A stretch of DNA of 33,441 nucleotides, from NCBI RefSeq assembly GCF_021739485.1, contig NZ_JAJFNK010000051.1:1-33441 (forward strand), given 5' to 3'. Of the stretch, positions 1-7,997 are shown one piece after another. The position numbers were made by a program, and so were the translations under genes. Position 1 is the stretch's first letter. Every line of letters begins with the position of its first letter. The DNA is from Alicyclobacillus tolerans (GTDB lineage Bacteria; Bacillota; Bacilli; Alicyclobacillales; Alicyclobacillaceae). The notes below the pieces were generated by a model. That model saw nothing but the letters and a program-made list of their open reading frames with translations. It did not search any database and was not told where the DNA came from.

Positions 1-1571
1 TTCGAACTCGATCTCTGAGTCTCGGCTTCATTTTTGTCGATATGGGGGAAATCTGTTTTCTTACCTTGATGGGCATGTGGACACACCCCATGACCGTACA
101 GCTTTCCAATCAAGCTCTGCAGGGCTTCGGACAGTTCCAGGACTTTTTGTGTCTCCCCATCCTCTGAGTACCACTGAATCAACAGGGCCCACACGCGAAT
201 CAGCATCTGTTCCCGTCCCTTTTGCATCAACTCTTCTGCGACGCTTTCCACGATCTCGATGGATTTGGCGCGGTTGCTCATAGCCCGCTCAATGCGCGCG
301 GCTGTAATCAGCAGCCGGTAGTAGTAAGTCGATTGAACGGATGAACTTCCTTCTTCATTGCGGGCTTCGTTTAGCAACTGCCAACACCGTTCGATGGCTT
401 CGTATGCCAATGCGGGATCGCCGCCGTGGAGTTCCTGTTCCACTTGCACCAATTCCGCTTCCACATACCCGTCGACATCCACCGATGCGACCGCCGTTGC
501 AATTTCTCGCTGCACATTCATGCGCTGCGATCGCGTTACCGTTTGCGCCTGCTCTGCACCCTCCGCAGTTCGCACCGCCGTGGACTGCGAACTCTGCTTT
601 GCAGCCATAGCCATGGACCGCGTTGCGGCTGTTTCGGTGCCGTTCGCAGCCGCTGAGATGGCTTTAGACGCTTCCGCTGCTGCAGACACTTCTAAAGCCG
701 CCTCAGAGGTTGGAGACGGGTTCTCAAGCTTTAGCTGCACAAGGATATACTGTTGCAGCCAACGAGCGGACTCGATGATCGCAATGGCCCTCTCCACGAG
801 GTGCTTGGATGTCGCGACGTCCGTTTCGGACAGAGCCTGGCGGCTGGCCACGAATAAGGAAGCCGCAGAATCCCGGAAACGCCCAAACTGGCGGCCCACC
901 TCGGCTGCCTGCTGTAGATACTGCATGGCGGGTTCTGGTTCTCCCAGCTTCAAGTGAACCTCGCTGAGCATGAAGCACAGCTCCATCATCTTTGCGTTCA
1001 GAAATTCTGCTGCGCTGGGCTGACTGGACAGCAATTCTCCTTCCTTTAAGGCTTTTCGCCACTCCTGTATGGCCCCAAGCCAATTCCCCATGGCATACTC
1101 GACGTGACCGGAGTGAAGCCCCACGGACAACAGCGTGCACTCGTCGTTCGTGCGAAGGGCAAGCTCTCGCACCTCGTCGAGCAAGGACGTCGCTTCAAAG
1201 TACCGTTCTTGTTGACGGTAGGCGACTGCCAGCAGCAACTGCGTTTGGTTGCGTACAGGAATAGGAGAGTCGTTGAGGTCGATGGCCTCCAGCAAGTTGA
1301 TGGCTTCTTGCGGTTCGTGCCGCAACAAGTGGTACTTCGCCAGACGCATTTGAGCTTCGCGAGTGGACTGTGCGTCTCCGCTTCCAAAGAAATATTCGAC
1401 AGGCATGCCCAACCGACTCGCAATAGCTGTAAGGAGGGTTGCCGAAGGTTTGGCTTTACCCGCTTCAATTTGACTAATCATACTCGGGGTGACTAACCCT
1501 TGTCCCAGGTCTGTTTGGGAAATGCCTAGCTGCTGACGGACAGCGCGAATTTTCTCTCCAATGGTTGGCAT
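1..1571 (-). CDS. XRE-family transcriptional regulator with TPR-like repeats (3' end outside window)
   Basis: An open frame of 523 codons reads leftward from an ATG at 1571 and never meets a stop before the window edge, so the C-terminus is missing. A GGTGAGG ribosome site lies just upstream of the ATG. Residues ~5-60 form a helix-turn-helix of the XRE/Cro type (KIRAVRQQLGISQTDLGQG, then SMISQIEAGKAKPS). Residues ~75-300 are alpha-helical and look like tetratricopeptide repeats, as in peptide-sensing or stress regulators of Bacilli. Around residues 310-370 there is an Ala/Ser/Thr-rich low-complexity stretch that separates two helical blocks. It is transcribed away from phoP, so the shared upstream region probably carries its own operator. 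Its target and ligand cannot be read from the sequence. Family assignment is strong; TPR is inferred from the helical pattern and the usual architecture. Confidence 0.85.
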   Translation of the reverse strand, partial: MPTIGEKIRAVRQQLGISQTDLGQGLVTPSMISQIEAGKAKPSATLLTAIASRLGMPVEYFFGSGDAQSTREAQMRLAKYHLLRHEPQEAINLLEAIDLNDSPIPVRNQTQLLLAVAYRQQERYFEATSLLDEVRELALRTNDECTLLSVGLHSGHVEYAMGNWLGAIQEWRKALKEGELLSSQPSAAEFLNAKMMELCFMLSEVHLKLGEPEPAMQYLQQAAEVGRQFGRFRDSAASLFVASRQALSETDVATSKHLVERAIAIIESARWLQQYILVQLKLENPSPTSEAALEVSAAAEASKAISAAANGTETAATRSMAMAAKQSSQSTAVRTAEGAEQAQTVTRSQRMNVQREIATAVASVDVDGYVEAELVQVEQELHGGDPALAYEAIERCWQLLNEARNEEGSSSVQSTYYYRLLITAARIERAMSNRAKSIEIVESVAEELMQKGREQMLIRVWALLIQWYSEDGETQKVLELSEALQSLIGKLYGHGVCPHAHQGKKTDFPHIDKNEAETQRSSS

Positions 1572-1626
1572 CCAGGACCTCACCAACTTTTCGACGATAT
1601 TTTCACTTTATCTGTGAGTTTCTAAC

Positions 1627-1661
1627 TTGAACTGGAAACACTGTATTGATACTAACACAGT
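1627..1661. promoter_or_regulatory. Possible promoter and inverted repeat in the divergent regulator/phoP intergenic region
   Basis: Between the two divergent genes there is an inverted repeat ACTGT (1640-1644) / ACAGT (1657-1661) with a 12-base spacer. It overlaps a weak sigma-A-like pair TTGAAC (1627-1632) and TACTAA (1650-1655), 17 bases apart, reading toward phoP. The match to consensus is poor. An XRE regulator binding such a palindrome in its own upstream region would be ordinary, but this is inference. Confidence 0.25.
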
Positions 1662-1743
1662 AGCGCCCGTTTCGGACACCCGTTACAATATTAGATAGTG
1701 AACTTGGACGATTTTCTCAGCGGACATTCGGAGGGTTGCTGTT

Positions 1744-2475
1744 GTGCAGACGGTTTTCGTGGTTGACGACGAAGATTCGATTCAAAAATTGGTAGCGTAC
1801 AACTTTCAGCGCGCAGGTTTCGCTGTGGAGACGGCGAGCAATGGACGGGAAGCCTACGATCGCATCCGACTGTCTCCGTCGGAGTTCGACATTGTCGTGT
1901 TGGACTTGATGCTTCCGGGCATGGACGGCCTGGAGGTGTGCAAGCGGCTGAGGCAGGAACAGGTCAAGACCCCCATCATCTTGCTGACCGCTCGCGACGA
2001 CGAGGTCGACCTCGTCTTAGGGCTTGAGATGGGCGCAGATGATTACGTGACCAAGCCGTTTAGCCCCAGAGAGCTCGTCGCCCGCGCCAGAGCCGTGTTG
2101 CGTCGGGCCGAGACGCTCGACGCCGCTCCCGAGGCGTCCGGCGCTGCCGGAGAAAACACCAGTGTCATGCTGCGCGTCAGCGATGTGGCTATGGACCTGT
2201 CGCGCCACGAGGTCAGTGTTCGCGGGAATCCGGTGGAGCTAACCCCAAAGGAATTTGACCTTCTGCGGTACCTCCTCGAGCACCGCGAACACGTGCTGTC
2301 GCGCGATCAGCTGCTCGATCGCGTTTGGGGGTACTCCGTAGCCACAGATACCCGCATTGTGGATGTACACGTCTCCCATTTGCGGGATAAGGTCGAACTC
2401 GATCCCAAGAACCCTGTCATGATTCGCACGGTTCGCGGCATTGGCTACAAATTTACGGAAAGTGCGGGGAAGTAA
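1744..2475 (+). CDS. phoP: PhoP-type OmpR-family response regulator
   Basis: This is a 243-residue two-domain regulator. The receiver domain (about 1-120) has the acidic pocket (D8, D9), the phosphoacceptor D54 in VVLDLMLPG, and the conserved lysine K104 in DDYVTKPFSPREL. The C-terminal winged helix (about 145-240) ends with the PhoP/OmpR signature DTRIVDVHVSHLRDK and RTVRGIGYKF. The start is a GTG with GGAGGG at 1730-1735. It is followed three bases later by its sensor kinase. The sequence closely follows PhoP of Bacillus, which controls phosphate starvation genes. WalR and ResD are paralogues with similar layout, so the phosphate role is probable but not proven. Confidence 0.9.
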   Translation: MQTVFVVDDEDSIQKLVAYNFQRAGFAVETASNGREAYDRIRLSPSEFDIVVLDLMLPGMDGLEVCKRLRQEQVKTPIILLTARDDEVDLVLGLEMGADDYVTKPFSPRELVARARAVLRRAETLDAAPEASGAAGENTSVMLRVSDVAMDLSRHEVSVRGNPVELTPKEFDLLRYLLEHREHVLSRDQLLDRVWGYSVATDTRIVDVHVSHLRDKVELDPKNPVMIRTVRGIGYKFTESAGK

Positions 2476-2478
2476 CCC

Positions 2479-3768
2479 ATGCTCGGATTTCTTGCCGGAT
2501 TTGTCGTCGCGGCCGTCCTGTTGGGGCTTCTCGTTGTTGTAAACTCCCGGAGGCGGCAGGAATTTTTCAGCTATGCCATCGATACGCTGGACGCCATTCG
2601 CCAGGGGCGCTACGACGTTCGCTTATACGACAGCGGAGGGAAAAGCCATCAAGCGCTGATGGACTCGATCAATCAAATGGCCCAGGCCGTCGAAGAGAAC
2701 ATCGTGCTGTTGTCGCATGAACGCGACGTCTTGCAGCACATTTTGCGGAGTATGACCACGGGGGTCATCTACGTAGGGTCCAACAGCCGCGTGCAGATGG
2801 TCAACGAAGCGGCAGAACGGATGTTTCGGCGCCCAGCAGAGCAGTGGCTCAACCAGGAGCACTGGGCGCTCTTTCGCGATTACAACGTCAGTGCAGCCAT
2901 CGACCGTGCGCTGCTGTTCGGTACACCCTGGCACAACGAATTGAAGTTGCGCGACAACATGACCGTCGAAGTTCAACTCATTGTTCTCGAGGTGTCTTTG
3001 CGCGGTGAAACCGCGAAGACGGTACACGACGTCTTGCTCATCTGCAACGACGTCTCCGAGTGGCGCCGCTTGGAACGGATGCGCAGCGAATTCGTGGCCA
3101 ACGTCTCTCACGAATTAAAAACCCCCGTTGCGGCGATTCAGGGCTTCGCAGAGACCCTGCTCGACGGAGACGTGGACGAGGAATCGCAGACCGCGTTCTT
3201 GAATACGATCTACAACGAAGCCGTGAGGATGGGCAACTTGATTTCCGATTTACTGGAGCTGTCCAAGCTCGAAGGCGCCGAACACACCGTGCAGCCAAAA
3301 GCCATGCGGTTGAACCGCGTCATTGAACGGGCCCAAACCAACCTGCAGGGTTCCGTCGAAAAACACAACCTCGTGCTTAAGGTCCACCCCTGTGAGGATG
3401 TCACGGTGTGGGCGGACGAGGAAAAGGTGTTGCAGGTTTTGCTCAACCTCATCACCAATGCCATTCACTACACGCCGATGGGCGGGACGATCGAGATCCG
3501 CTGCGACACCTTGGTGGACCGCGTCAAGGTGCACGTTGCGGATACGGGCATCGGCATTCCGGAAAACGATCAGCAGCGGGTGTTTGAGCGGTTTTACCGG
3601 GTCGATCGCGATCGCAGTCGAGCCACCGGCGGCACGGGCCTGGGACTTGCCATCGTTAAGCACATCGTCAACGTGCACGGCGGCCAGGTGGGCGTCGACA
3701 GTCTAGTCGGGCAAGGCAGCGACTTTTGGTTTACACTGCCCCGGATTGGGGCCACCATGCAAAGCTGA
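2479..3768 (+). CDS. phoR: PhoR-type sensor histidine kinase lacking an extracellular domain
   Basis: This 429-residue membrane kinase is the partner of the upstream regulator. It has one N-terminal hydrophobic segment (about residues 2-23), a short HAMP-like linker, a PAS domain (about 80-190), a HisKA dimerisation domain with the H-box FVANVSHELKTPVAAIQGF (phosphoacceptor H211), and an ATPase domain with the N box NLITNAIHYTP, G1 DTGIGIP and G2 GGTGLGLAIVKH. Bacillus PhoR is ~580 residues with two membrane segments and an outer domain. Here the outer domain and the first helix are absent, and the upstream stop leaves no room for them. The signal is therefore probably sensed by the PAS domain or by partner membrane proteins. 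The gene is nearly contiguous with phoP and co-transcribed. Confidence 0.88.
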   Translation: MLGFLAGFVVAAVLLGLLVVVNSRRRQEFFSYAIDTLDAIRQGRYDVRLYDSGGKSHQALMDSINQMAQAVEENIVLLSHERDVLQHILRSMTTGVIYVGSNSRVQMVNEAAERMFRRPAEQWLNQEHWALFRDYNVSAAIDRALLFGTPWHNELKLRDNMTVEVQLIVLEVSLRGETAKTVHDVLLICNDVSEWRRLERMRSEFVANVSHELKTPVAAIQGFAETLLDGDVDEESQTAFLNTIYNEAVRMGNLISDLLELSKLEGAEHTVQPKAMRLNRVIERAQTNLQGSVEKHNLVLKVHPCEDVTVWADEEKVLQVLLNLITNAIHYTPMGGTIEIRCDTLVDRVKVHVADTGIGIPENDQQRVFERFYRVDRDRSRATGGTGLGLAIVKHIVNVHGGQVGVDSLVGQGSDFWFTLPRIGATMQS

Positions 3769-3787
3769 CGGAGTCTGCGTTGCAAGA

Positions 3788-3815
3788 GTTTCATCTCCGG
3801 AATGCCGGACGAAAC
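3788..3815 (+). other. Short hairpin between phoR and the DegV gene
   Basis: TCCGG (3796-3800) pairs with CCGGA (3805-3809) around an AATG loop, and GTTTC (3788-3792) pairs with GAAAC (3811-3815) outside it. There is no T-run after it, so it is more likely an mRNA processing or stability structure than a strong terminator. Confidence 0.3.
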
Positions 3816-3845
3816 ACCAGAACGAACGAAAAATGAGGGAGTCCT

Positions 3846-4703
3846 ATGGGGAAAATCGCATTTGTCACTGACAGCACTGCCTATCTGACCCAGCAACAGA
3901 TTGAGGAGAACAACATTACCGTCGTACCCTTGTCCGTGATCTTTGGAGATAAGGCTTACCGGGAAGGGGTCGAACTCAGCGCCGCCCAGTTTTATTCCAT
4001 GTTGTCCACGGAAAAGGCGTTTCCAACCACTTCGCAACCGCCGATTGGGGAGTTCGCCAAGGCGTTTGAGGAACTGCAAAAAGACCACGACACCATCTTG
4101 TGTTTGATGCTCTCCCAAAAACTCAGCGGCACCTATAGTTCCGCTTACAGTGCCGCCAAGATGGTGGGCGGGGACATCCACGTCGTCGACTCCGGAATCG
4201 CCAGCTACGGGATAGCGGGTCCCCTGCTCGACGGCATCCAGTTGGCCAAACAAGGCGCATCCGTACAAGACATCCTGGATTTGTGGCAAAAGGAACTCAG
4301 TGCCACAAAGGCGTATTTTCTCGTCGACACGTTGGAACAGCTCCATCGCGGCGGGCGGATTGGCGGGGCTGCTGCCGTTTTTGGCGCTTTGTTGCAGATT
4401 AAGCCCATTTTGACGATCGACGACGGGCAAATCGCCCTGTACGAAAAAGTCCGGACCCATAAACGCGCGCTTGAACGCATCTTGTCTGAGTTTGACAAGG
4501 ACGCTTCCACAGGGCAACCCCTGCAATTAGGAATTGTTCACGCTGTGAGGGAGGCGGACGCGATCAAGCTGCGCGATGAACTGCTCAGCAAGTACCCCAA
4601 CGTCCACGCTGACGTCGCAGAACTGGGCCCTGTCATTGGAACTCATAGCGGCCCAGGGCTGCTGGCCTTGGTATACTACCCGAGGCTGCTCGAGAACCGC
4701 TAA
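3846..4703 (+). CDS. DegV family fatty-acid-binding protein
   Basis: This 285-residue protein fits the whole DegV family length. It opens with IAFVTDSTAYLT, the typical N-terminal DST motif that contributes to the lipid head-group pocket, and contains the PTTSQPP and LSGTYSSA segments. The C-terminal half has the GGRIGGAAAVFGALLQIKPIL signature, shortly after LVDTLEQLH, and the family ending HSGPGLLALVYYP. DegV proteins bind fatty acids; in Gram-positive bacteria the related FakB proteins present them to the kinase FakA for acyl-phosphate formation. No fakA is present here, so whether it is a FakB is open. GAGGGAG lies just before the ATG. It follows phoR with a short gap and could be read through from that operon. 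Confidence 0.92.
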   Translation: MGKIAFVTDSTAYLTQQQIEENNITVVPLSVIFGDKAYREGVELSAAQFYSMLSTEKAFPTTSQPPIGEFAKAFEELQKDHDTILCLMLSQKLSGTYSSAYSAAKMVGGDIHVVDSGIASYGIAGPLLDGIQLAKQGASVQDILDLWQKELSATKAYFLVDTLEQLHRGGRIGGAAAVFGALLQIKPILTIDDGQIALYEKVRTHKRALERILSEFDKDASTGQPLQLGIVHAVREADAIKLRDELLSKYPNVHADVAELGPVIGTHSGPGLLALVYYPRLLENR

Positions 4704-4760
4704 GGTAAGTTGTTAAGGGAAACCGCTGAGGAAACCGCTAAGGGGCGGTTCGGTTCTCGA
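4690..4760 (+). repeat. Long inverted repeat with nested hairpin after the DegV gene
   Basis: TCGAGAACCG (4690-4699) is perfectly complementary to CGGTTCTCGA (4751-4760). Inside it, AACCGC at 4733-4738 can pair with GCGGTT at 4745-4750, competing with the outer stem. Three copies of an AACCGCTRAGG-like block sit in the segment. The left arm overlaps the last codons of the DegV gene. No T-run follows, so a classic terminator is not clear. Confidence 0.5.
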
Positions 4761-4931
4761 TTCATCGTTCAGGCTGGCAGAGGCACACCGAGAGGGGCGA
4801 GAGGCAGCAGCACTCAAAAAGGTGGGAATCACCGGAATTGAGAGAGCTGCAAAGTGAGTGATGCTTGTGCTTCTCACGTGGCCTCACATCAAATCGCGTC
4901 ACTTCACGAAGTCATCTCACGGGGCGCCATC

Positions 4932-4953
4932 ACCTGACTTGAGGCAGGTTTTT
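4932..4953 (+). terminator. Weak terminator-like hairpin upstream of comFC
   Basis: ACCTG (4932-4936) pairs with CAGGT (4945-4949) across an eight-base loop and is followed by a run of T residues. The stem is only five pairs, so the call is tentative. The rest of the 4704-5012 gap holds the inverted repeat and a small tandem repeat, and I see no gene in it. Confidence 0.3.
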
Positions 4954-4955
4954 GC

Positions 4956-4979
4956 GCACCTGAGCACCTGAGCACCTGA
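4956..4979 (+). repeat. Tandem octamer GCACCTGA x3
   Basis: Three perfect head-to-tail copies of GCACCTGA lie just before the ribosome site of the comFC gene. No function is evident. Confidence 0.75.
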
Positions 4980-5012
4980 GCCCGGCTTTAGGAGCAGAAA
5001 GGGAGCGAGCGC

Positions 5013-6218
5013 GTGAACAGCCCAAAGGACACGCGAAGGATGAGTAATTGCGGTCAGACGGTGAACGGACAGAGCGTGAGGGGTCACGGCGAGACCAGTC
5101 ATGGCGTGAGTCGGGAACGCCGACATTTCCCGATTCGGTATGGCCCGCGAGGGATGACGCCCCGTTTTCAGCTGAGACGGTGGTGGAACGATCTCCTCAA
5201 CCTCGCGTTCCCGGACCAGGTGAAATCTTGCATCCTGTGTCACAGGCCGTTGCCAGACGGCGATTTGGCAAGAGACGGTTCTTGGAGGGGGCGTTTCCCG
5301 AGAGGTGGTTCTGCGAGGGAAGCCCTTGGACGCGGAAGTCGGAAATGCGGGGACCTGGCTTTCGATGCTAGCATGGACCGCGTGGGGCCACGAGACTTCA
5401 ACCCATTAGAACCGAACGGGCCAAGCGAAACTTCACAACTGCAGAAACCTCAAAAAACGGCACGCGGTCCTCTCCCGGACGTGTGCCCGTTTTGTCTCCA
5501 GGAAGCACAAAACGTTTACCATCGGCAACCTCCGCGCATGTTAAAGGTACCCACGAATCCACTGCGTGCCGCTTCACATGTCCTCGAAGATGTTCAATCG
5601 GAATCAGAATCAGAATCAGAATCAGGTGTTCGCCCGAGCATTCAGCGGGTCCCGGTCATCTCGGCGGCCCGTTACGAAGGACTGATGCGCACCGCCATCC
5701 GTGAGTGGAAGTACGATGGGACCCTGGAGATTACAGCCTGGTTCGCCGACTGGGTGACCAACGCCTTTGACGACTACGTTGCGAATCAAACGGGGACGGC
5801 TGCAAATCCGGCCAGAGGCACCGTGGCGAACACCATAGTCCGGTTCGACGCCATTGTCCCTGTCCCGACGTCCATCGACCGTTATCGAAAACGGGGTTAC
5901 GATCACGTTGGCCTCCTCGCCCAAACCCTCGCCCCACGACTCGGGCTGCCCGTCTGGCATGTGCTGATTCGCAACCCCAAGCCCGGCGACGACGGGTTCA
6001 CACAGTCGCAAACGGCCAAGTCTGCGCGAGATCGCCTGAAGGGGCTGAAAGGCGTATACGTCCCGTCTCCCAAAGTCGGCGACAAAGTGCGCGGAAAGCG
6101 GGTGTTGCTCTTAGACGATATCGTCACCACGGGAGCCACACTATACGCCTGTGCTGCCGCACTGTTCGCAGCCGGAGTCGGCGAGGTGACGTGCATCGTC
6201 ATCGCACAGGTGGAGTGA
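5013..6218 (+). CDS. comFC: ComFC-type phosphoribosyltransferase, enlarged (amidophosphoribosyltransferase family)
   Basis: The C-terminal half (about residues 210-401) is a ComFC/GntX-like PRTase domain: EWKYDGTLEI, PVPTSIDRYRKRGYDHV, and the PRPP-binding loop VLLLDDIVTTGAT (D368, D369). ComFC acts in natural transformation and DNA uptake processing, together with the ComFA helicase; comFA is not next to it here. Two CxxC pairs that normally form one compact zinc finger are visible at C73/C76 (CILC) and C158/C161 (CPFC), but about 80 residues of non-conserved sequence separate them. The first ~50 residues are also unlike the family; LRRWWNDLLNLAFP is where conservation begins. The GTG at 5013 has GGGAG at 5001-5005, which supports the long form; an ATG at 5154 would give a more usual N-terminus. 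The protein is 401 residues against ~230 usual. Confidence 0.83.
   Translation: MNSPKDTRRMSNCGQTVNGQSVRGHGETSHGVSRERRHFPIRYGPRGMTPRFQLRRWWNDLLNLAFPDQVKSCILCHRPLPDGDLARDGSWRGRFPRGGSAREALGRGSRKCGDLAFDASMDRVGPRDFNPLEPNGPSETSQLQKPQKTARGPLPDVCPFCLQEAQNVYHRQPPRMLKVPTNPLRAASHVLEDVQSESESESESGVRPSIQRVPVISAARYEGLMRTAIREWKYDGTLEITAWFADWVTNAFDDYVANQTGTAANPARGTVANTIVRFDAIVPVPTSIDRYRKRGYDHVGLLAQTLAPRLGLPVWHVLIRNPKPGDDGFTQSQTAKSARDRLKGLKGVYVPSPKVGDKVRGKRVLLLDDIVTTGATLYACAAALFAAGVGEVTCIVIAQVE
5601..5624 (+). repeat. GAATCA hexamer x4 inside comFC
   Basis: Four perfect copies of GAATCA encode an alternating Glu-Ser run in the spacer between the zinc-binding part and the PRTase domain. Six-base units keep the frame, so copy number can vary without killing the gene. 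Confidence 0.85.
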
Positions 6219-6260
6219 GCTGGAGCGCCCAACCGGATGGCACTCTACTAACTCCATCGA

Positions 6261-6911
6261 CTACATCAATCGTTCAGAGTAGAACGCGATCGCTTGGCTC
6301 CAGTCAGAGATGGTCGCTTTGTCGTTCGTGGCCGGGGCCAAGTATCGTTCTTTGCCGGAAGGATCGATAAAGTAGTAATACGACCCGTGCTCGACGTCGC
6401 CAGTCCGGGTCGGTTTGACGTAGATGCCGTAGTCGTGCCACACCTTTTGCAGTTGACTCGTAGACCCGGTAACGAAGTACCAGTTGCTCAGATTGGACAG
6501 GCCGTGCGCCTTTGAAAAGGCCCGCAATTCGGAAGGCTTCGCGTGGTACTGATTGACGTTGACCGCCACGAAGACGACGTTCGATTTGAGCGGCCCCATG
6601 ATGTCTGCATCCACCAGCTCCTGAGACACAACCGGGCAGATGTCCGTGCACTCAGGGTCCATAAACTGCAATACCACGACTTTCCCTTGGAACTGGTGCA
6701 AGGAAACAGTTTGGCCGTTTTCGTTGGTCAACGTGAAGTCCGGAGCAGGCTTGCCTGGAATCGATCCGAATCCTAACTTCTGTTCGTAAGCCGCCTCTTG
6801 CTTTTGCAATGCGGCGCTGCGCTTTGAATCCTGCCACCAAATCCAAGCCGCGGCCAGCAGAATCAAAATGAGAACTGCGGTAAATAGGTTCCGTACAACC
6901 TTGCTGTTCAA
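6261..6911 (-). CDS. SCO1/SenC/PrrC family copper-binding thioredoxin-fold protein
   Basis: This is a membrane-anchored, extracytoplasmic protein of 216 residues. Residues ~9-26 form a hydrophobic anchor (LFTAVLILILLAAAWIWW), followed by the SCO domain beginning at PAPDFTLTNENG. The copper-ligand set of the family is present: C88 and C92 in DPECTDICPVV, and H175 in GDVEHGSYYYF. SCO proteins deliver copper to the CuA site of cytochrome c oxidase or act as thiol oxidoreductases. No oxidase genes are nearby. The start is a TTG at 6911 preceded by a G-rich ribosome site; no other start gives the whole anchor. It converges on comFC with about 40 bases between stops. Confidence 0.93.
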   Translation of the reverse strand: MNSKVVRNLFTAVLILILLAAAWIWWQDSKRSAALQKQEAAYEQKLGFGSIPGKPAPDFTLTNENGQTVSLHQFQGKVVVLQFMDPECTDICPVVSQELVDADIMGPLKSNVVFVAVNVNQYHAKPSELRAFSKAHGLSNLSNWYFVTGSTSQLQKVWHDYGIYVKPTRTGDVEHGSYYYFIDPSGKERYLAPATNDKATISDWSQAIAFYSERLM

Positions 6912-7226
6912 ATGAACCAGCCCCCCAATATGTGCCGTCGCGTCCTGCGGGAGTCACGTGCGTGTCATGCACTTGTCATGCGCACACGAGCCGCCCGACA
7001 CAATTTTCTCTTTGAACTCGCTCAATCCGATGCACACAAGACTCGACCTGTCTCTCTATTTGCTATAGTACCAGATGGCCAATGTTCTCCTAAAACGTGC
7101 GCGCTCGGTTTGAAACGGTTGCAGACCCAAAAGGGGAAGTGGTGTTGCCTGAGGGCGGGGACGGCAGGCACGAGACCGCGCGTCTGCCGAGTCAGGGAGT
7201 GCCGGATGCTTGTTCTATAAATCTTC
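6912..7226. other. Intergenic region upstream of the SCO gene
   Basis: This gap of about 315 bases between two minus-strand genes shows no convincing gene. A weak hairpin GGCAG/CTGCC with a long loop lies around 7166-7192, and the region next to the Cof gene end is A+T-rich. The upstream side of the SCO gene must hold its promoter, which I could not place. Confidence 0.4.
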
Positions 7227-7997
7227 TTATAAAATACCTACGAGTTGCAGGGCATGAACAATTCCGTTTTCATCTACACTTGTCGTCACCATATCCGCTT
7301 CCCTTTTCACGTTCTGAGGAGCGTTTCCCATAGCCACGCCAAGGCGTACGGCGTGAAGCATTTCGATGTCATTTTCGCCATCTCCAAAAGCCATGGTCTC
7401 TTCCATCGAGTAGTGTAAATGATTGACTAACGCTTCAATTCCCTTTGCTTTGGAACTCGTCATAGAAATGACGTCGTACCAGTCCGGATACATCCACCCG
7501 CGGAATGCCAATTGGTTATGGTACTTTTGATACAGGTCTTGATGCCCACCCAAATAGAGTTGCAATTGGTAAATGTCTTCCTTTTGATAGAACAGTGGGT
7601 CAACCGGGGCCGGTTGCCATTGTGCTATTTTATAGATTTCATCTAATTTAGCGTGCGTTCGGTTTGCCCGCAAATCTGTTTTACTACATTGCAAAAATGG
7701 AACTTTTCGTTGGTTGGCTTCTTCTAAAAATGGACGAATGATACTGGGTAGAATAGGATCGCGGTAGATTTCTTCATTTTCAAACACGACATACCCGCCA
7801 TTGAGCGCCACATATGTATCGATATTCAACATTTCTCGAATGTTTTCGAAGTTCCTGGGACTTCGCCCCGTGGCAATCGCAACGATAATCCCCTTGTTCT
7901 GCAGATCTTTGATGGCTTGCTTGGTTTCCTCGGTCGCCCTCTGGTCATGGGTGACCAACGTACCATCAATATCAAAAAAAATCATTTTTGGATGCAT
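7227..7997 (-). CDS. Cof-type HAD-superfamily phosphatase
   Basis: This 256-residue cytoplasmic phosphatase begins MHPKMIFFDIDGTLV; the nucleophile D9 and acid/base D11 form motif I. Motif II is in IVAIATGRSPRN, and motif III/IV is FGDGENDIEML near the C-terminus with an upstream SSKAKGIEAL lysine. The C2B-type cap lies in the middle, typical of the Cof/YidA/YkrA group that dephosphorylates sugar phosphates, FMN and similar small molecules. The substrate is not predictable. The frame is open further upstream, but the ATG at 7997 has AAGGAG seven bases before it and the family N-terminus starts there. The gene is A+T-richer than its left neighbours. Confidence 0.93.
   Translation of the reverse strand: MHPKMIFFDIDGTLVTHDQRATEETKQAIKDLQNKGIIVAIATGRSPRNFENIREMLNIDTYVALNGGYVVFENEEIYRDPILPSIIRPFLEEANQRKVPFLQCSKTDLRANRTHAKLDEIYKIAQWQPAPVDPLFYQKEDIYQLQLYLGGHQDLYQKYHNQLAFRGWMYPDWYDVISMTSSKAKGIEALVNHLHYSMEETMAFGDGENDIEMLHAVRLGVAMGNAPQNVKREADMVTTSVDENGIVHALQLVGIL

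Noticed and set aside
7097..7333. 78-codon plus-strand frame (VADPKGEVVLPEGGDGRHE)
   Set aside because: It runs into the 3' end of the Cof gene on the other strand and has no good start; probably chance.
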